Shown: one piece after another, positions 1 through 10,770 of the stretch
Numbering within the stretch: position 1 is the first letter of the stretch
How the letters are laid out: each line of letters starts with the position of its first letter
Source: Bdellovibrio sp.
Lineage (GTDB): Bacteria > Bdellovibrionota > Bdellovibrionia > Bdellovibrionales > Bdellovibrionaceae
Assembly: GCA_014376435.1 (NCBI GenBank)
Contig: JACMRL010000001.1
Location: 1-54,864 of the forward strand
Direction: 5' to 3'
DNA length: 54,864 bases
Position numbers and translations under genes: made by a program
The notes under the pieces: model-generated
Database searches by the model: none
Told to the model about the DNA's origin: nothing
The model's input: the letters and a program-made list of their open reading frames with translations, nothing else

Positions 1-3000
1 CTACGATTGGAGTTAATGATAAAATACCCGCATTCGTAATCGACGCATCACCCGAAAGTACTTGGCCTTGTGCAACGTTGGAAACGTTACCCACAAAGAT
101 ATTCGCAGATGTTAAAGCATTCGATGCCGGAGTGTAAGTTAACGCTGTCGTAATATCAGCTGAGTTTAGTAATGCTGACGCTGTTACGCGACCTTTTGCA
201 TCGAACGTAATCTTCGATCCAGTATTTGCAACTACGATCGGAGTTAATGAAGCCACACCCGCATTCGTGATTGATACGTCACCCGAAAGTACACGTGATT
301 GCGCTAAGTTCGATACGTTACCGATGTAGATGCTTCCTGAAGTTAATGACGAAGACGCCGCATCTGTAATTCCGTATCCCGCAATCGTTGTCGGAGTCGA
401 AGTTACTTTTGACCAATTAACTCCAGAAATTTTTGCATCGTTGATCGCACCGTTATTAATCGTTAGTACACCTAAGTTTGAAATCGATGCATCGCCCGAT
501 AAAACTCTACCTTGTGCTAAACCAGAACCATTACCCACAAAAATATTCGCTGATGTTAATACTGACGTTAATTTATTATTAAACGTCGTGTAATCGCCCG
601 ATGTTAAATAACCATCGTTAAATGAATCAGCTTGTGCCATGAAAATAAATGGAGTGTTCGTACTATTCGATACTGACAACGGAGGTGCCGCACTTACGTT
701 TGTTACCGTACCGTTTGTTACACTCGCCCAAGAAACGTTTGTTCCGTTGGTTTGTAATACTTTTCCACCTTGCGCAACTTGCGTAGGTAATAAATTATTA
801 ATCGCCGTTGGTTGCGTTGTTCCGCCCGTACCACCGTTAGCGATTGATAATATACCTGTTACATCACCAGATGCGGCCGCTAAGCCGATCACGCCGGCTG
901 AGTAAGCTCCAGAACCAGTTCTGCGAACTAAACCGGTAGTCGCTAGCGCATTCACTCCGGTTAACTCCGTACCTAAACCAATCGTGCCGGCACTGACAAT
1001 CGTACCACCCGTTAAACCAGTGCCCGCGGTGATGCTTGTTACCGTACCACCCGAACCTGTATTGCTTGCGATCGCATCCCAAGTTGTTCCGTTATCACGA
1101 AATACTTGTGCAGTATTTGTTGCTAAGTAGATGCGACCATCAACACCTGGCGCTGGACGTGCGGCAAAAGTTCCTGATTGCATTGACACAATTACAGCGC
1201 CGGCGCCAACGCCCGCATTTTGTACGCTATCCGTGATGCCAAATCCACTTAAAGTTGTCGGATTTGTGCCAGCTGTTACGCGGCCTTTTGTATCTACTGT
1301 GACAGATTTGTAAGTATTAGCTACGACACCCGTTGTGGTTAATGTTGGATTTGGATACGTACCCGCTAAATCACCACTTGCCGCACCCGATGGTGGACGA
1401 GAATTTGTTAAACGTGAATCATTTCCTTTTACAACTTCCGCTACGGCCGCATCACCCGAAGATGGCGCATTTAGTACCGCCGCCGAACCTAATCCAAGAT
1501 TTGTTCTAGTCACTGCAGAATTCGTTAAAGTTAAAACACCCGAATTTGCAATCGACGCATCACCCGATAATGCACCCGCCGTAGCTGCGCCGCCCGCACT
1601 ACCAACAAAAATTTGTTGCGAAGGTAAGATCGAAGTTAATTTATTACTAAAAATTGTCCAATCACCCGAAGTTAAATAACCTGCTGTAGTATTCGTAGCT
1701 TGAGTCATTGAAATAAATGGAGTCGAAGTATTATTAAGCACAGACAACGGAGGAGCCGCAGCAACCGTTGTTACCGTTCCGCCCGTACCCGTTGCTGAAC
1801 CCACTTTAATCCAGGCAGCACCATTATCACGGTAAATTTCGCCCGTATCCGTCGTTATATAAACACGACCCGCAGTACCCGCCGCAGGTTTTGCGCCATT
1901 AGCACCCGCTTGCATTGAATTAACACCGCCGGCATTTGTTAAAATCGCATCGGTAATGCCGTATCCAAAAATTGTCGTTGGAGTCGAAGTTACTTTCGAC
2001 CAATTAACACCCGAAATTTTTGCATCATCAACCGCACCGTTAGCAATTTTTCCATTTGTAATTGCACTCGGTTGAATCGTTGTTGAACCATCGATTGAAA
2101 TTGCTACATCACCCGTAACGGCTACACCCGCCGCTACACCGGCAGCGCTACCGACAAAAATTTGTGAAGCAGGTAAAATATTCGATGCAGGAGTATAACC
2201 TAAAGCGCCTGTAACTTGTGCTGATAAAATCGTATAAGTCGCGCAACCTAAGTTATCATTCACTGAATTGTAAGTTAAAGTTTGACCCGCGGCACATGCG
2301 CCCGAAGCCATCATCCAATTTCCAGCCACATTTGATTTAATATTACCGATATTTAAAAACTGCGCGGCCGCAACATTGGCTCCGCTTCCTACCCAAACTT
2401 GACCCGTCGGTAACGTAGTCGCTAATTTATTATTAAAAGTTGTCCAATCCGTTGAAGACAAGTAACCGCTAGCGGCCGTTGTTGCTTGAACGATCGAGAT
2501 ATTAGGCGTCCCTCCACCCGATGATACGATCGGTAAAGTTCCCCCTACTGATGTTACTGAGCCTGCCGTTGCAGAAGCCCAAGTTAATACTCCGGAACCA
2601 TCGGTTTTTAATACGAAGCCTGCCGAACCCGCATCCACTGGTAAAGTTAAAGTGTAATCACTTGAAAACGCCGTTGGTGCCATTAAACGAATTGAATTTG
2701 TATTTGCACCATCAAATAAGTAAACGTTACGACCCGAAAAGTTTGTCGCCTGTGCTGTTACAAAAGATGCGTTGCCGCTTCCATTACGTTTTACAATCGT
2801 ATTTAACGAAGATGAAGCTGTAGCCGCTAAAGTATCATTGACCGAAGTATTAATTTGCCCGGCAGTTTTTCCGCCCACGGTTGCCACCGTCGGACCCGGA
2901 TATGTACCAGCTAAATCTCCGCTCGCCACTGAACCCGCTTGAATTGAGCCGGTCAAACGCGAGTCATCACCCGCCGCCACTGTTCCAGCTACGGTACCAA

Positions 3001-3937
3001 CATTAACTGTTAAAATTGGAGTTAAAGTATTATTCGTTACCGTTAAGTACGAATTGGTAGAGCTCACGTTCGTGACGGTACCTAAAGAATCGTTATCAAC
3101 ACCCGGCGCCCAAGAAGCACCATTAAATTTTAAAATTTGTCCCGGAGTTGGCGCAATCGCTGAAACATTTGTACCGCGAAGTTTTGAAACAAGCGTCGCA
3201 CCTTGCGTACCCGTTACATCACCGATTAAAGAACCCGTGAAACCAATGGCTGGATTTGTGGCTAATAAATACTGAGACGTTGTGCCACCAATAATATTAA
3301 TTAACTCTGCATATTGAGCATTACTTAAGGGCGCTACATTAGCCGGAGCTCCGAAACCATCTACGACTCTTACTAAAGCGTCGACACCGAAACCACCAAC
3401 GTTTAAAGATTCAATCGCGGAAGGAACATAAGAGACTGATTGGGCCGGAAGTGGCTCAAATGCTCCGGGCGCCATTGTAGAATCATGGAACGCAATCGAA
3501 ATACGGCGAATATCAGTTGCCGTTGGGCTGTAACTGAAAGCCGAACCACTATTACAACGACTGGCGGCTAAAGAAAAAGCTCCGAACGTGTTTTTATTGC
3601 TAAAAATTTGTTGAACTGGATACACCGGTAGCGCCGAATCCTGACGAAGACCTGTACCGTTATTAATATTAAGAACAAAAACACCATTTGATAAAGTTTT
3701 AGTTTGAGTTTCTTCGAACATAATACAGTTATCTAACGCGGTCGTCGGCGTTCGAACTTGTATTCTAAAATCAACTGACCCGGTTACTCCAAGGTTTGTT
3801 ACGCTATCAACAATTCTTCCATGATAACTCAGTTGTGGGCCCGTTTGCGCGAACGCATTAAGACCTAAAAAGAGTATCGTAAAAAATACTGTGACGACGT
3901 ACTGTAATGTCGTATTTTTTAGACCGATTTTTTTCAT
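1..3937 (-). CDS. Giant tail-fibre-like repetitive surface protein, 3' part outside window
   Basis: I read the minus strand from the ATG at 3935-3937 to base 1 without meeting a stop: about 1312 codons, and the gene continues beyond the window. The product starts with a signal peptide ending near NAFAQ, then a [11 protein letters not shown] module (residues about 31-41) like the N-terminal domain of many Bdellovibrio surface proteins. The rest is a Gly/Thr/Ser/Asn-rich mosaic of beta-strand repeats: [25 protein letters not shown] units (near 2430, 1650 and 570), [21 protein letters not shown] units (near 1980 and 390) and [14 protein letters not shown] units, as in phage long tail fibres. Bdellovibrio mosaic adhesive trimers of this design bind prey; that role here is inferred. 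The ATG overlaps the stop of the upstream lipoprotein gene (ATGA), so translation is probably coupled. The C-terminal tip, which would set specificity, is not visible. Confidence 0.85.
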   Translation of the reverse strand, partial: MKKIGLKNTTLQYVVTVFFTILFLGLNAFAQTGPQLSYHGRIVDSVTNLGVTGSVDFRIQVRTPTTALDNCIMFEETQTKTLSNGVFVLNINNGTGLRQDSALPVYPVQQIFSNKNTFGAFSLAASRCNSGSAFSYSPTATDIRRISIAFHDSTMAPGAFEPLPAQSVSYVPSAIESLNVGGFGVDALVRVVDGFGAPANVAPLSNAQYAELINIIGGTTSQYLLATNPAIGFTGSLIGDVTGTQGATLVSKLRGTNVSAIAPTPGQILKFNGASWAPGVDNDSLGTVTNVSSTNSYLTVTNNTLTPILTVNVGTVAGTVAAGDDSRLTGSIQAGSVASGDLAGTYPGPTVATVGGKTAGQINTSVNDTLAATASSSLNTIVKRNGSGNASFVTAQATNFSGRNVYLFDGANTNSIRLMAPTAFSSDYTLTLPVDAGSAGFVLKTDGSGVLTWASATAGSVTSVGGTLPIVSSGGGTPNISIVQATTAASGYLSSTDWTTFNNKLATTLPTGQVWVGSGANVAAAQFLNIGNIKSNVAGNWMMASGACAAGQTLTYNSVNDNLGCATYTILSAQVTGALGYTPASNILPASQIFVGSAAGVAAGVAVTGDVAISIDGSTTIQPSAITNGKIANGAVDDAKISGVNWSKVTSTPTTIFGYGITDAILTNAGGVNSMQAGANGAKPAAGTAGRVYITTDTGEIYRDNGAAWIKVGSATGTGGTVTTVAAAPPLSVLNNTSTPFISMTQATNTTAGYLTSGDWTIFSNKLTSILPSQQIFVGSAGGAATAGALSGDASIANSGVLTLTNSAVTRTNLGLGSAAVLNAPSSGDAAVAEVVKGNDSRLTNSRPPSGAASGDLAGTYPNPTLTTTGVVANTYKSVTVDTKGRVTAGTNPTTLSGFGITDSVQNAGVGAGAVIVSMQSGTFAARPAPGVDGRIYLATNTAQVFRDNGTTWDAIASNTGSGGTVTSITAGTGLTGGTIVSAGTIGLGTELTGVNALATTGLVRRTGSGAYSAGVIGLAAASGDVTGILSIANGGTGGTTQPTAINNLLPTQVAQGGKVLQTNGTNVSWASVTNGTVTNVSAAPPLSVSNSTNTPFIFMAQADSFNDGYLTSGDYTTFNNKLTSVLTSANIFVGNGSGLAQGRVLSGDASISNLGVLTINNGAINDAKISGVNWSKVTSTPTTIAGYGITDAASSSLTSGSIYIGNVSNLAQSRVLSGDVSITNAGVASLTPIVVANTGSKITFDAKGRVTASALLNSADITTALTYTPASNALTSANIFVGNVSNVAQGQVLSGDASITNAGILSLTPIV

Positions 3938-4980
3938 TGACCAGCTCCTGAAAGAATATTTCCTTGAGAGTTCATATAAACTTTGTATTTACCTGAGGGA
4001 GTCGTAACGGCAGAAGGGGGCGGAGTGCCGGCTGGAAAATTTCCATTGATTGGATTTTCCGGAGCACTGTAACTGATCGTTGGATAATTTGCATCAACCT
4101 GAATTGCGTTAGCTACCATCGTTGCATTTACCGTTTTGATGGTCGTCGCTAACCCAGGCGTATTTTCATATTGCGTACTTGCCGAAATAAATTCAGCCCC
4201 ACGAAATTTAAATCGTGTTGGCTGTGCTTGCACAACCTGACTGTTTCTCGTACCGATTGAATTTCGCGCGTTAACATAGAAATCGTATTCAATGCCGTTT
4301 GTTAATCCCGTTACCGTGTAAGGAGACGTTACGTGTGAAATTGATGTATAAGTCGTCGTACCGGCCACTCGGTAATAAACTGTGTAAACACCCGATGTAA
4401 ATCCGCCCGCACCAATCATGTACGGAGCATTCTGCCAAGTTAGATCCACTGAACGATCTTGACCTTCAGCATCGGTAATTAAAAAAGATCCCGGAGATAA
4501 AATATGTACGACTGTTAATTTGAAATTTTGTATCGCGTGAGTCCAGAAATCATATAGATCGACGGTGATATCAGAAAGGCCGTACTGAAATTGTTTCGGA
4601 CTTAATGTTAACGTACAGTTCGGATACGTTCCGCCAACCACCATACCTGAGCTATCAATTAAAGTATCATTTGTTGAAGTAGCTTTAACAAATACTAAAG
4701 AACAAACCATAAAGGTATCAGGATCACTGATTGTAAACGGAATTGATTGAACGTCATTTTCGTCCATAATATAGTCTGCGATTGCACCCAATACGGGCGG
4801 AGCCGAAGAAATATGTTTTCCCGGCTCGAATAGCTTATCAAGCTTCGATTTACTGCCGCCAAGTGGATTTAAATCACAACCCGTGACGACAACAAACAAT
4901 AAGCTTAAGCCTATTTTAAAAAAGTTTTTCGCAATTAACGTCCTAATAAAAAACCTTCCTTGGTTTATTATAACTGACAA
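3934..4980 (-). CDS. Lipoprotein with fibronectin type III-like domain, upstream of the fibre gene
   Basis: The 348-residue product has a hydrophobic segment ending in the lipobox VVTGC (Cys at about 35), so it should be lipidated and anchored in the envelope. Residues about 160-255 resemble a fibronectin type III fold ([36 protein letters not shown]). The N-terminal half, with [20 protein letters not shown], resembles cadherin/Ig-like domains. The start is unsettled. TTG at 4978-4980 lies directly after the upstream stop. A GGAAGG sequence at 4954-4959 sits just before an in-frame ATT at 4945-4947, which would give a shorter and more usual lipoprotein signal. The stop overlaps the ATG of the fibre gene. 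Position and anchoring suggest it helps mount or display the fibre; this is inference from context. Confidence 0.8.
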   Translation of the reverse strand: MSVIINQGRFFIRTLIAKNFFKIGLSLLFVVVTGCDLNPLGGSKSKLDKLFEPGKHISSAPPVLGAIADYIMDENDVQSIPFTISDPDTFMVCSLVFVKATSTNDTLIDSSGMVVGGTYPNCTLTLSPKQFQYGLSDITVDLYDFWTHAIQNFKLTVVHILSPGSFLITDAEGQDRSVDLTWQNAPYMIGAGGFTSGVYTVYYRVAGTTTYTSISHVTSPYTVTGLTNGIEYDFYVNARNSIGTRNSQVVQAQPTRFKFRGAEFISASTQYENTPGLATTIKTVNATMVANAIQVDANYPTISYSAPENPINGNFPAGTPPPSAVTTPSGKYKVYMNSQGNILSGAGQ

Positions 4981-6192
4981 CTACCAATCTTTCAGCTTCC
5001 ATGCATAACCAAATTCTATACCTAACTCTCGCGCCTTCTGGAACAAGATCTGTGTATTTTGTTGAGATTCTTCATATCTAATTTTTCCAAAAACGTACTC
5101 TTTAATACGGTCATGTTGTAACGAAAGTGAGACATCCACAGCCGTTCCGGGATCTACCAAATAACCCGCCGTCGCGGCGCTTTGCAAACTAGACACACCA
5201 ATCTCCGCATCAAATCTATACTTACCTGCTTGATGAAACATATAACTGAAAGCACCACGGTAAGATAAAATCGGAACTGCATTCACCGTAACGCCGCCAT
5301 CGTCAAATAAAACGATGAACTCTTTAGTAAAGCGATAAAAAAGCTTTTCAGTTTGTGCGATTCCCAAACTAAAACCAAATGGTCCGGTCTCGTACCTAGC
5401 GTCAGCAAAAACGCTTGCGACACCTTTTTTTCTTTGTTCGATCGGTCTTTCACGAATCTCTGGACTAATTTCATTGTTCAAGTATGAAAAACCTAAATTA
5501 GTACGAAAGTTTTCAAACCAGTAATTATGCCATCCAAAACCTAGCTCTGGATTTAACTTACTTAGTAATGTTCCTTCGCCTTTGGTCGTCGCATCTGTTC
5601 CGTCGTAGCGGTTGTACCAAGCACCGCCCAAGATATAGATCGCTGAATAGCGTGTGATACACTCGGTACCAGTCCACTCGCCATCACAAATCATGCGGTA
5701 ACGTAAAGCTTCTGACACTTCTTCGGTTGGCGCACCCGCTGATTCAATATCAACTTGTTCTCCCGTTGCTACGTCGTTTTCAATAATTTCAACGGCGCGA
5801 TTTTTTGTTTCAGCTTGCGGCACGACAATGGTTGAAGTTTTCGTTTTTAAATCAATCGGTTCCAACGTAATAATACGATCTTCACCACGGTCTAACATAC
5901 GCCAGCCGTTCGTTTGTTCTTCACAACCAAATGGTAACGTAATTTCGTCGCCCGGCTGGATTAAGTTTTGATTAGCCAAATTATTAATTTTTAACAATTT
6001 TTCCAGCGTACTTTCGCTACCGAAGACTGGTTCTAATTTGAAAGTTCTTAAAATTTCTGCGATGTGATCACCTTTTTTTGCGACATACTTTGTAGGCTTA
6101 GATACAGGAGTACAAACGTCGGCATTCGATTTTTGCAAAAAGAAAAACATAACAAAGATGGTGACAAAAAATATTTGGGCTAGTGCTTTCAT
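4981..6192 (-). CDS. LysM-domain protein with predicted C-terminal outer-membrane barrel
   Basis: About 403 residues. A signal peptide (ALAQIFFVTIFVMFFFLQKS) is followed by a LysM domain at about 37-90: YVAKKGDHIAEILRTF at its start and LIQPGDEITLPFGC at its end. LysM binds peptidoglycan. A linker rich in Glu/Thr/Val leads to a C-terminal half of alternating aromatic strands (FGWHNYWFENFRTNLGFSY, FGFSLGIAQTEKLFYRF) ending EFGYAWKLKDW, typical of an outer-membrane beta-barrel. It could bridge the wall and outer membrane. I start at the ATG at 6190-6192; a TTG one codon upstream is possible, and neither has a clear ribosome-binding site. It directly abuts the lipoprotein gene downstream and follows the TPR gene by about 50 bp, so the set is likely one operon with the fibre. 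Confidence 0.85.
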   Translation of the reverse strand: MKALAQIFFVTIFVMFFFLQKSNADVCTPVSKPTKYVAKKGDHIAEILRTFKLEPVFGSESTLEKLLKINNLANQNLIQPGDEITLPFGCEEQTNGWRMLDRGEDRIITLEPIDLKTKTSTIVVPQAETKNRAVEIIENDVATGEQVDIESAGAPTEEVSEALRYRMICDGEWTGTECITRYSAIYILGGAWYNRYDGTDATTKGEGTLLSKLNPELGFGWHNYWFENFRTNLGFSYLNNEISPEIRERPIEQRKKGVASVFADARYETGPFGFSLGIAQTEKLFYRFTKEFIVLFDDGGVTVNAVPILSYRGAFSYMFHQAGKYRFDAEIGVSSLQSAATAGYLVDPGTAVDVSLSLQHDRIKEYVFGKIRYEESQQNTQILFQKARELGIEFGYAWKLKDW

Positions 6193-6243
6193 CAAGGTTA
6201 ATTATTTCAAGCACTTAGCTTAAAATAAAGAGATCATCTTGTA

Positions 6244-8001
6244 TTAGCGATTTTCTAGACTGGCCGGAAGTCGCCCTGGACTTGAGTTTAGAGGATCGCT
6301 GTCCACGGATTTAGTTTGGATTTTAAAGATAAGTCTAGACCTAAGACTACCCTTGTTCTCTAGATTATCGGCTACTCGTTTGAATTCCTGGGCCTTGGTA
6401 CTTATATCACCCCAACCATAGACCTGCGCCAAAGAACTGACGTAGAAATGTTCCCCAGGGTTTTCTTCATAAAATTGCTCAAACAATGCAACCGCTTCAC
6501 TAGAGCGATTTTGGTCCATCAGGGCCCAGGCTAGTAACGGCTGGACGTTTTTGTTTTGTGATTTTAGTTCCAAGGCACGACGTGCAAAAAACTCCACTTC
6601 TTTAGAATTTTTATTTTTCAAGTACCACAATTCAGTTAATACCGCGTAGATATTTGCGCTGTTTGGATTCAGCTGCACGGCTTTAGCAATTTGTTTTCTA
6701 AATGATTTTTGATTGCGTAAACGGTAATGCACAAAAGCAATTTTCAGACGTAAATCTTCATCTTTTGGATAAGAACTAATACCTTTTTCAAGTAAAGCAA
6801 CTGTTTCAACAAAACGTTTTGATTCGATAAGAAAGTCTGCGTAAGTCTTGTAAAGAATAAGTTGATCAGGTCTTTTAATTTGAGCTTTGCGAATGCGATT
6901 GATCGCTAAGTCAGGCTCTCCAACCTGTTTTTCACGTAAAGCTATACGCGTTTGCGCTTCGCCGTAGTAGTCAGAAGAAGCTGGAACCAGCTCTAAAGTT
7001 GCCATTGCTTCATCGGTCTTATTTTGACTTTGATACACGTAAGCTAAATAAACTCGTGGCTCGTCCATTTCTTTACGACGAAGCAAGCTTTGATACATTT
7101 TTTCAGCTTTGCTGAAGTCATTAATTAAAAAATAAATATGAGCTTTTTTTAGATCAACTAAATATCGATCACTTGTCCATACCCGCTGTTTATCAAGTTC
7201 ACGTAGAGCAATATCGTAATTTTCTAACTGAATGGCGGCGTAGCAAAGATTTTCCGAGACTTCTAAGTCAAAGTCGTGAGTTTGATTGTAATTGTCCAAA
7301 ACCACTAACGCTTGGGGGAAGTTTTTCTGAAAGAATAGGTCTTCGACATATTCAGCGGCAATTTTTTTATCATGCGGGTTCATCGCGTAGGCTTCCGCTA
7401 GTAATTTGCGATAGGTTTCTTTATTCTTAGTGATTTTAAATATAAGTGCTCGTTGAAAAACGGCTTCCGGCAAACGATCGTAGCCTGGATTAAACTGGTT
7501 CAATACCCGCAAAGCTTGATCATATTTCATTTCAATTTTATAAATATAGAATAAGGCCCAAATAGCTTTATCATTATGCTCGTCTAACTTCAAAAGCTCC
7601 GTGTAGGCACTGCGTGCTTTTGAATAAATCTCTGAAGCCAAATACAGATTTCCTAATTTATACAAAGCCATTTTATTTTTGGGGTCTTGCTTTAGAACTT
7701 CACCTAACTCGTACGAAGCAAGGTGGTCTTGTCTTTCAACCATGTAAGAATCCGCTAAATTTAAACGTGCCGAAACTCGATTAGGATTATGTAATATAGA
7801 AAGTCGATACGATTCGATCGCTTTTACTTGTTGATTATCTTGCGCGTAAGCTAAACCAATTTGTTCATAGTATTCCGCCCTAGAAATCTGCCCAGGAAAT
7901 AAATCCGATTTAACGGTTTGAATCGAAGGCAATTGAACTTGTTGAGTTGCACAACCCACCAGATAACTACCGAATAAAATTAGAAAAATTAAACTTTTCA
8001 C
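6244..8001 (-). CDS. TPR-repeat lipoprotein, first gene of the fibre operon
   Basis: Starting at GTG 7999-8001, the product begins VKSLIFLILFGSYLVGC, a textbook lipoprotein signal with lipobox LVGC. A TTG at 8046 in the same frame would add 15 residues; neither start has a clear Shine-Dalgarno site. The remaining roughly 565 residues are almost entirely tetratricopeptide repeats, for example KMALYKLGNLYLASEIYSKA, KAIWALFYIYKIEMKYDQAL, EPRVYLAYVYQSQNKTDEAM and NVQPLLAWALMDQNRSSEAV. Such outer-membrane TPR lipoproteins act as scaffolds in secretion, pilus and polysaccharide systems. It leads the LysM / FnIII / fibre gene series on the same strand, which suggests a scaffold for assembling or exporting the fibre. 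Its start is divergent from the membrane protein gene at 8112, about 110 bp away. Confidence 0.85.
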   Translation of the reverse strand: MKSLIFLILFGSYLVGCATQQVQLPSIQTVKSDLFPGQISRAEYYEQIGLAYAQDNQQVKAIESYRLSILHNPNRVSARLNLADSYMVERQDHLASYELGEVLKQDPKNKMALYKLGNLYLASEIYSKARSAYTELLKLDEHNDKAIWALFYIYKIEMKYDQALRVLNQFNPGYDRLPEAVFQRALIFKITKNKETYRKLLAEAYAMNPHDKKIAAEYVEDLFFQKNFPQALVVLDNYNQTHDFDLEVSENLCYAAIQLENYDIALRELDKQRVWTSDRYLVDLKKAHIYFLINDFSKAEKMYQSLLRRKEMDEPRVYLAYVYQSQNKTDEAMATLELVPASSDYYGEAQTRIALREKQVGEPDLAINRIRKAQIKRPDQLILYKTYADFLIESKRFVETVALLEKGISSYPKDEDLRLKIAFVHYRLRNQKSFRKQIAKAVQLNPNSANIYAVLTELWYLKNKNSKEVEFFARRALELKSQNKNVQPLLAWALMDQNRSSEAVALFEQFYEENPGEHFYVSSLAQVYGWGDISTKAQEFKRVADNLENKGSLRSRLIFKIQTKSVDSDPLNSSPGRLPASLENR

Positions 8002-8111
8002 TCTGGTATGGATCGGCTTTTTTATGCACGGACTTAACTGGACCAAAGGTCAGCCAATCCGTACCATTTACAACGTCAGATGACTCTAAAAAGCCTCACA
8101 GGTAAGTTTAT

Positions 8112-9662
8112 GTGGTGCCAAACAAAAAAATAAGTTTCTTCATCTACCTAATCGTGGGTTTTGCAATCTACGCATTTTCGTTTAATAACGAGTTTTTGTT
8201 AGATGATGAGTCTCAGATCTTAAATAATCACGTCGTACACGATTTAACAAAGTGGCCCACGCAGTTTACAAGTTCTACCATGGCGGATGGCTCTGCAGTG
8301 GGTGGAATTTATTATAAACCAATTATGATGATTACTTACAGTGTAATTTGGAGTCTAGGACAACCGAATCCATTTTTATTTCATGTCTTTCAATTACTAC
8401 TTCACATTATAAATTCATTTTTTGTATTTTTAATTTTTACGTGGCTTTTCAAAAATTCTAAAAAAGAGTTTTCTTTTTTAGCCGGACTTTTATTTTTAGT
8501 TCATCCGATTAATTCAGAGGCAGTACTATTTATTGCCGATATGCAAGAGCCGCTTTACACTTTCTTTGGCTTAGCTGCTTTACTAATTTTAAGCCGTTTT
8601 CATTCGAAAAAGTCAGTCATTTTAGTTGGGCTTTTTTTACTTTGTAGTTTGTTAAGTAAAGAAAGCGGAATACTGTACGTAATTGCCAGCGCAAATTTTG
8701 TTTTAATATTTCGTAAAAAACAGTTTCCCGGATTTTTAATTTCTGCCGTGGCCGCCGTTTCAATTTATTTAACACTTCGATTTGGCTTAGCTGGCTTACA
8801 CTCCGTTTTAGCTCACGACATGCAAATTGCGCGCGCTGATTTATCCACGCGTTGGCTAACCATGCCAAAAGTGTTAATTCACTACATTCATCTATTTTTC
8901 TACCCGTCTAAGATTGCCTTGACGCAAGATTGGGTCGTCAATTCAGCGACACTAGAAGATTTTTGGATTCCACTTTGTGAAGTATTTATTATCATTTGTT
9001 TAATTAGCTTTTTTATTTTCAGAAAAAAAGATAAGATTTTTATTTTTTTTGCAATTTGGTTTCTGGCGGGGTGGGGACTGCATTCACAATTCGTGCCCTT
9101 GGATGGCACTGTTTCAGATCGTTGGTTTTATTTTACCTTTATTGGTTTAATCGGAATGATTTTGAGTCTCTTCAAATATCAATTTTCAAAAATTCTTTTA
9201 CTGGCTAGTTTAATAATCGTTTTGATTTTAGGGTATCGTACTTACTTAAGAAGTTTTGATTGGCGAAATCCGGCGACCCTGTACCAAAAAGATCTTTTGG
9301 TTGATCCAAACTCATTTTATATGAACAATAATCTAGGCCTGGGTTATTTTGCGGCGGGAAAATATGCAGAAGCTATTCCTTACTTTGAAAAAACGATTTC
9401 GGTCAGCGCAAGTAATAGTCGGGCAAAATACACGGCCCAAACTAATTTAGGTGCTGCTTATTATTTTATGGGAAATTTTCCAAAGGCCGAAAGTGTTTTG
9501 CGCGAAGTAATTATCAGTGGTGACATCAAAGCTTACCGCGCCTTAAGCGGCGCCTTGGTTAATCAGGGAAAAATCACCGAAGCAAATAAATTGATTGCAG
9601 AAGCTCTTGAAAAATTTCCGAACGATTCCGTTTTACTAAAATTGAAAGCGCTTAATCCTTAG
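8112..9662 (+). CDS. Polytopic membrane protein, GT-C glycosyltransferase-like with C-terminal TPRs
   Basis: 516 residues. About ten hydrophobic segments fill residues 8-380. The first extracytoplasmic loop carries FNNEFLLDDESQILNN, whose Asp-Asp pair matches the conserved acidic motif of GT-C enzymes (PMT, and the TMTC mannosyltransferases that also end in TPRs). Residues about 400-516 form TPRs (MNNNLGLGYFAAGKYAEAIP, TNLGAAYYFMGNFPKAE). The family moves sugars from lipid carriers to proteins or glycans; the exact substrate is unknown. The start is GTG at 8112 after an AGGTAAG sequence; GTG at 8115 is possible. It runs opposite to the fibre operon and meets the epimerase gene tail to tail with an 11-bp overlap. 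Surface glycosylation of fibre or flagellin is a reasonable guess, not shown. Confidence 0.8.
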   Translation: MVPNKKISFFIYLIVGFAIYAFSFNNEFLLDDESQILNNHVVHDLTKWPTQFTSSTMADGSAVGGIYYKPIMMITYSVIWSLGQPNPFLFHVFQLLLHIINSFFVFLIFTWLFKNSKKEFSFLAGLLFLVHPINSEAVLFIADMQEPLYTFFGLAALLILSRFHSKKSVILVGLFLLCSLLSKESGILYVIASANFVLIFRKKQFPGFLISAVAAVSIYLTLRFGLAGLHSVLAHDMQIARADLSTRWLTMPKVLIHYIHLFFYPSKIALTQDWVVNSATLEDFWIPLCEVFIIICLISFFIFRKKDKIFIFFAIWFLAGWGLHSQFVPLDGTVSDRWFYFTFIGLIGMILSLFKYQFSKILLLASLIIVLILGYRTYLRSFDWRNPATLYQKDLLVDPNSFYMNNNLGLGYFAAGKYAEAIPYFEKTISVSASNSRAKYTAQTNLGAAYYFMGNFPKAESVLREVIISGDIKAYRALSGALVNQGKITEANKLIAEALEKFPNDSVLLKLKALNP

Positions 9663-10767
9663 AATTTGTACCTACATAGACTGATATTGCATTGATAATG
9701 TGGTACAGCGAACTTGCTTTAACCGGTTGTGAATCAAATTCTCCGCTAGCTAATTTTGTATCTCTCCACATTCCTTTTTCAAAAATAATAAAGTTTTTAA
9801 ATAAAGACTGCATCGCTTCATCGGCCACCGCGGTTTGTCCTAGGTCCGTCGCCGCTTTAATACGCTCACACTGGGGCCAGAAACGCGAGCTGGTCTTCTT
9901 CGGTTGGCCATCACTCCAAACTTCATCGTAAGCCAAAGTTCGATCAGGGCTAACGCCAAACTTTTCGGCCAGATCAAATAATTTTTGCGATTGTTCCATT
10001 AACTTTAAGCCCGTCACTTCTTCATATTGAAGTAAAAGCCATGCCCATTCAAAATGATGACCCGGCTCAAAAATAAAATTTCCATTTTCACGTAATGGAT
10101 TCCATTGTTCATCAAAATGCTCGGCTAAAAACCCGGTAACAGGATCAATAAACTTATTTAAACAAAGATCACATAATTCTAAGGTAAGCGCATGCCAGCG
10201 AGGATCATCATCAACTTTTGTCCAAACTAAAGCCGCTTCGAATAAATGCATATGTGGATTTGAATGATACATTTTTTCATTATTTTTAATCTCGCTAAAT
10301 CCACCCGCGGGCAACTTTCTTTCAGCGTTTAAGTATTTTAATACTTTTAAAGCTTCATGCTTAATCTCTTCTTTACGTAAAATATCATAAGCTTGCGCTA
10401 ACCCGAATAAGACAAATGCTTGCGTATATAAATCTAGATCTTGATTTGCGGGCTGGCCACTTACATCTACTGAATGAATATAAGCGCCTCGAGGATTTTC
10501 ATAAAATTTAATCAGCGAGCCCACCGCTTTTTCTACAATCGCGGAGACTGTATCTAGATCAATCATATTTAATTTGTAAGCTTCAACAAAAGAATAAATT
10601 TGTCGGGCTTGCACTAATGCGCGACGAGGTGAAGATTGGGGTTCTCCGTCGAGTGAAATGCTCTCCACAAACGAGCCATTCTTAGAATCAATTCCTTTTT
10701 GAATCCAAAATGGAAAAACATTTTCCGTTAACCATTTTAATGACATCTGCATTTGAGCTGTTTTCAT
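9652..10767 (-). CDS. AGE-family sugar epimerase/isomerase
   Basis: 371 residues, the usual length of N-acylglucosamine 2-epimerase / mannose isomerase family proteins, which form an (alpha/alpha)6 barrel. Visible family features are PRRALVQARQIYSFVEAY (about 47-64), LDLYTQAFVLFGLAQAYD (about 112-129), the conserved region YHSNPHMHLFEAALVW (about 167-182), PGHHFEWAWLLLQYE (about 235-249) and a closing SRFWPQCERIKAA (about 297-309). The histidines in HMHLFEA and GHHFEWAW are the catalytic type in this family. Substrate (mannose/fructose, GlcNAc/ManNAc or a disaccharide) cannot be told. It lies 3 bp after the aldo/keto reductase gene on the same strand, so the two are almost certainly cotranscribed. 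Confidence 0.88.
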   Translation of the reverse strand: MKTAQMQMSLKWLTENVFPFWIQKGIDSKNGSFVESISLDGEPQSSPRRALVQARQIYSFVEAYKLNMIDLDTVSAIVEKAVGSLIKFYENPRGAYIHSVDVSGQPANQDLDLYTQAFVLFGLAQAYDILRKEEIKHEALKVLKYLNAERKLPAGGFSEIKNNEKMYHSNPHMHLFEAALVWTKVDDDPRWHALTLELCDLCLNKFIDPVTGFLAEHFDEQWNPLRENGNFIFEPGHHFEWAWLLLQYEEVTGLKLMEQSQKLFDLAEKFGVSPDRTLAYDEVWSDGQPKKTSSRFWPQCERIKAATDLGQTAVADEAMQSLFKNFIIFEKGMWRDTKLASGEFDSQPVKASSLYHIINAISVYVGTNSKD

Positions 10768-10770
10768 TTC

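Noticed and set aside
1..1679. Several plus-strand open frames opposite the first fibre gene (for example 330-593, 639-905, 1335-1679)
   Set aside because: They are shadows of the long, repetitive minus-strand frame, which is open throughout and has signal peptide and family repeats. The plus frames have no ribosome-binding sites and only low-complexity composition.
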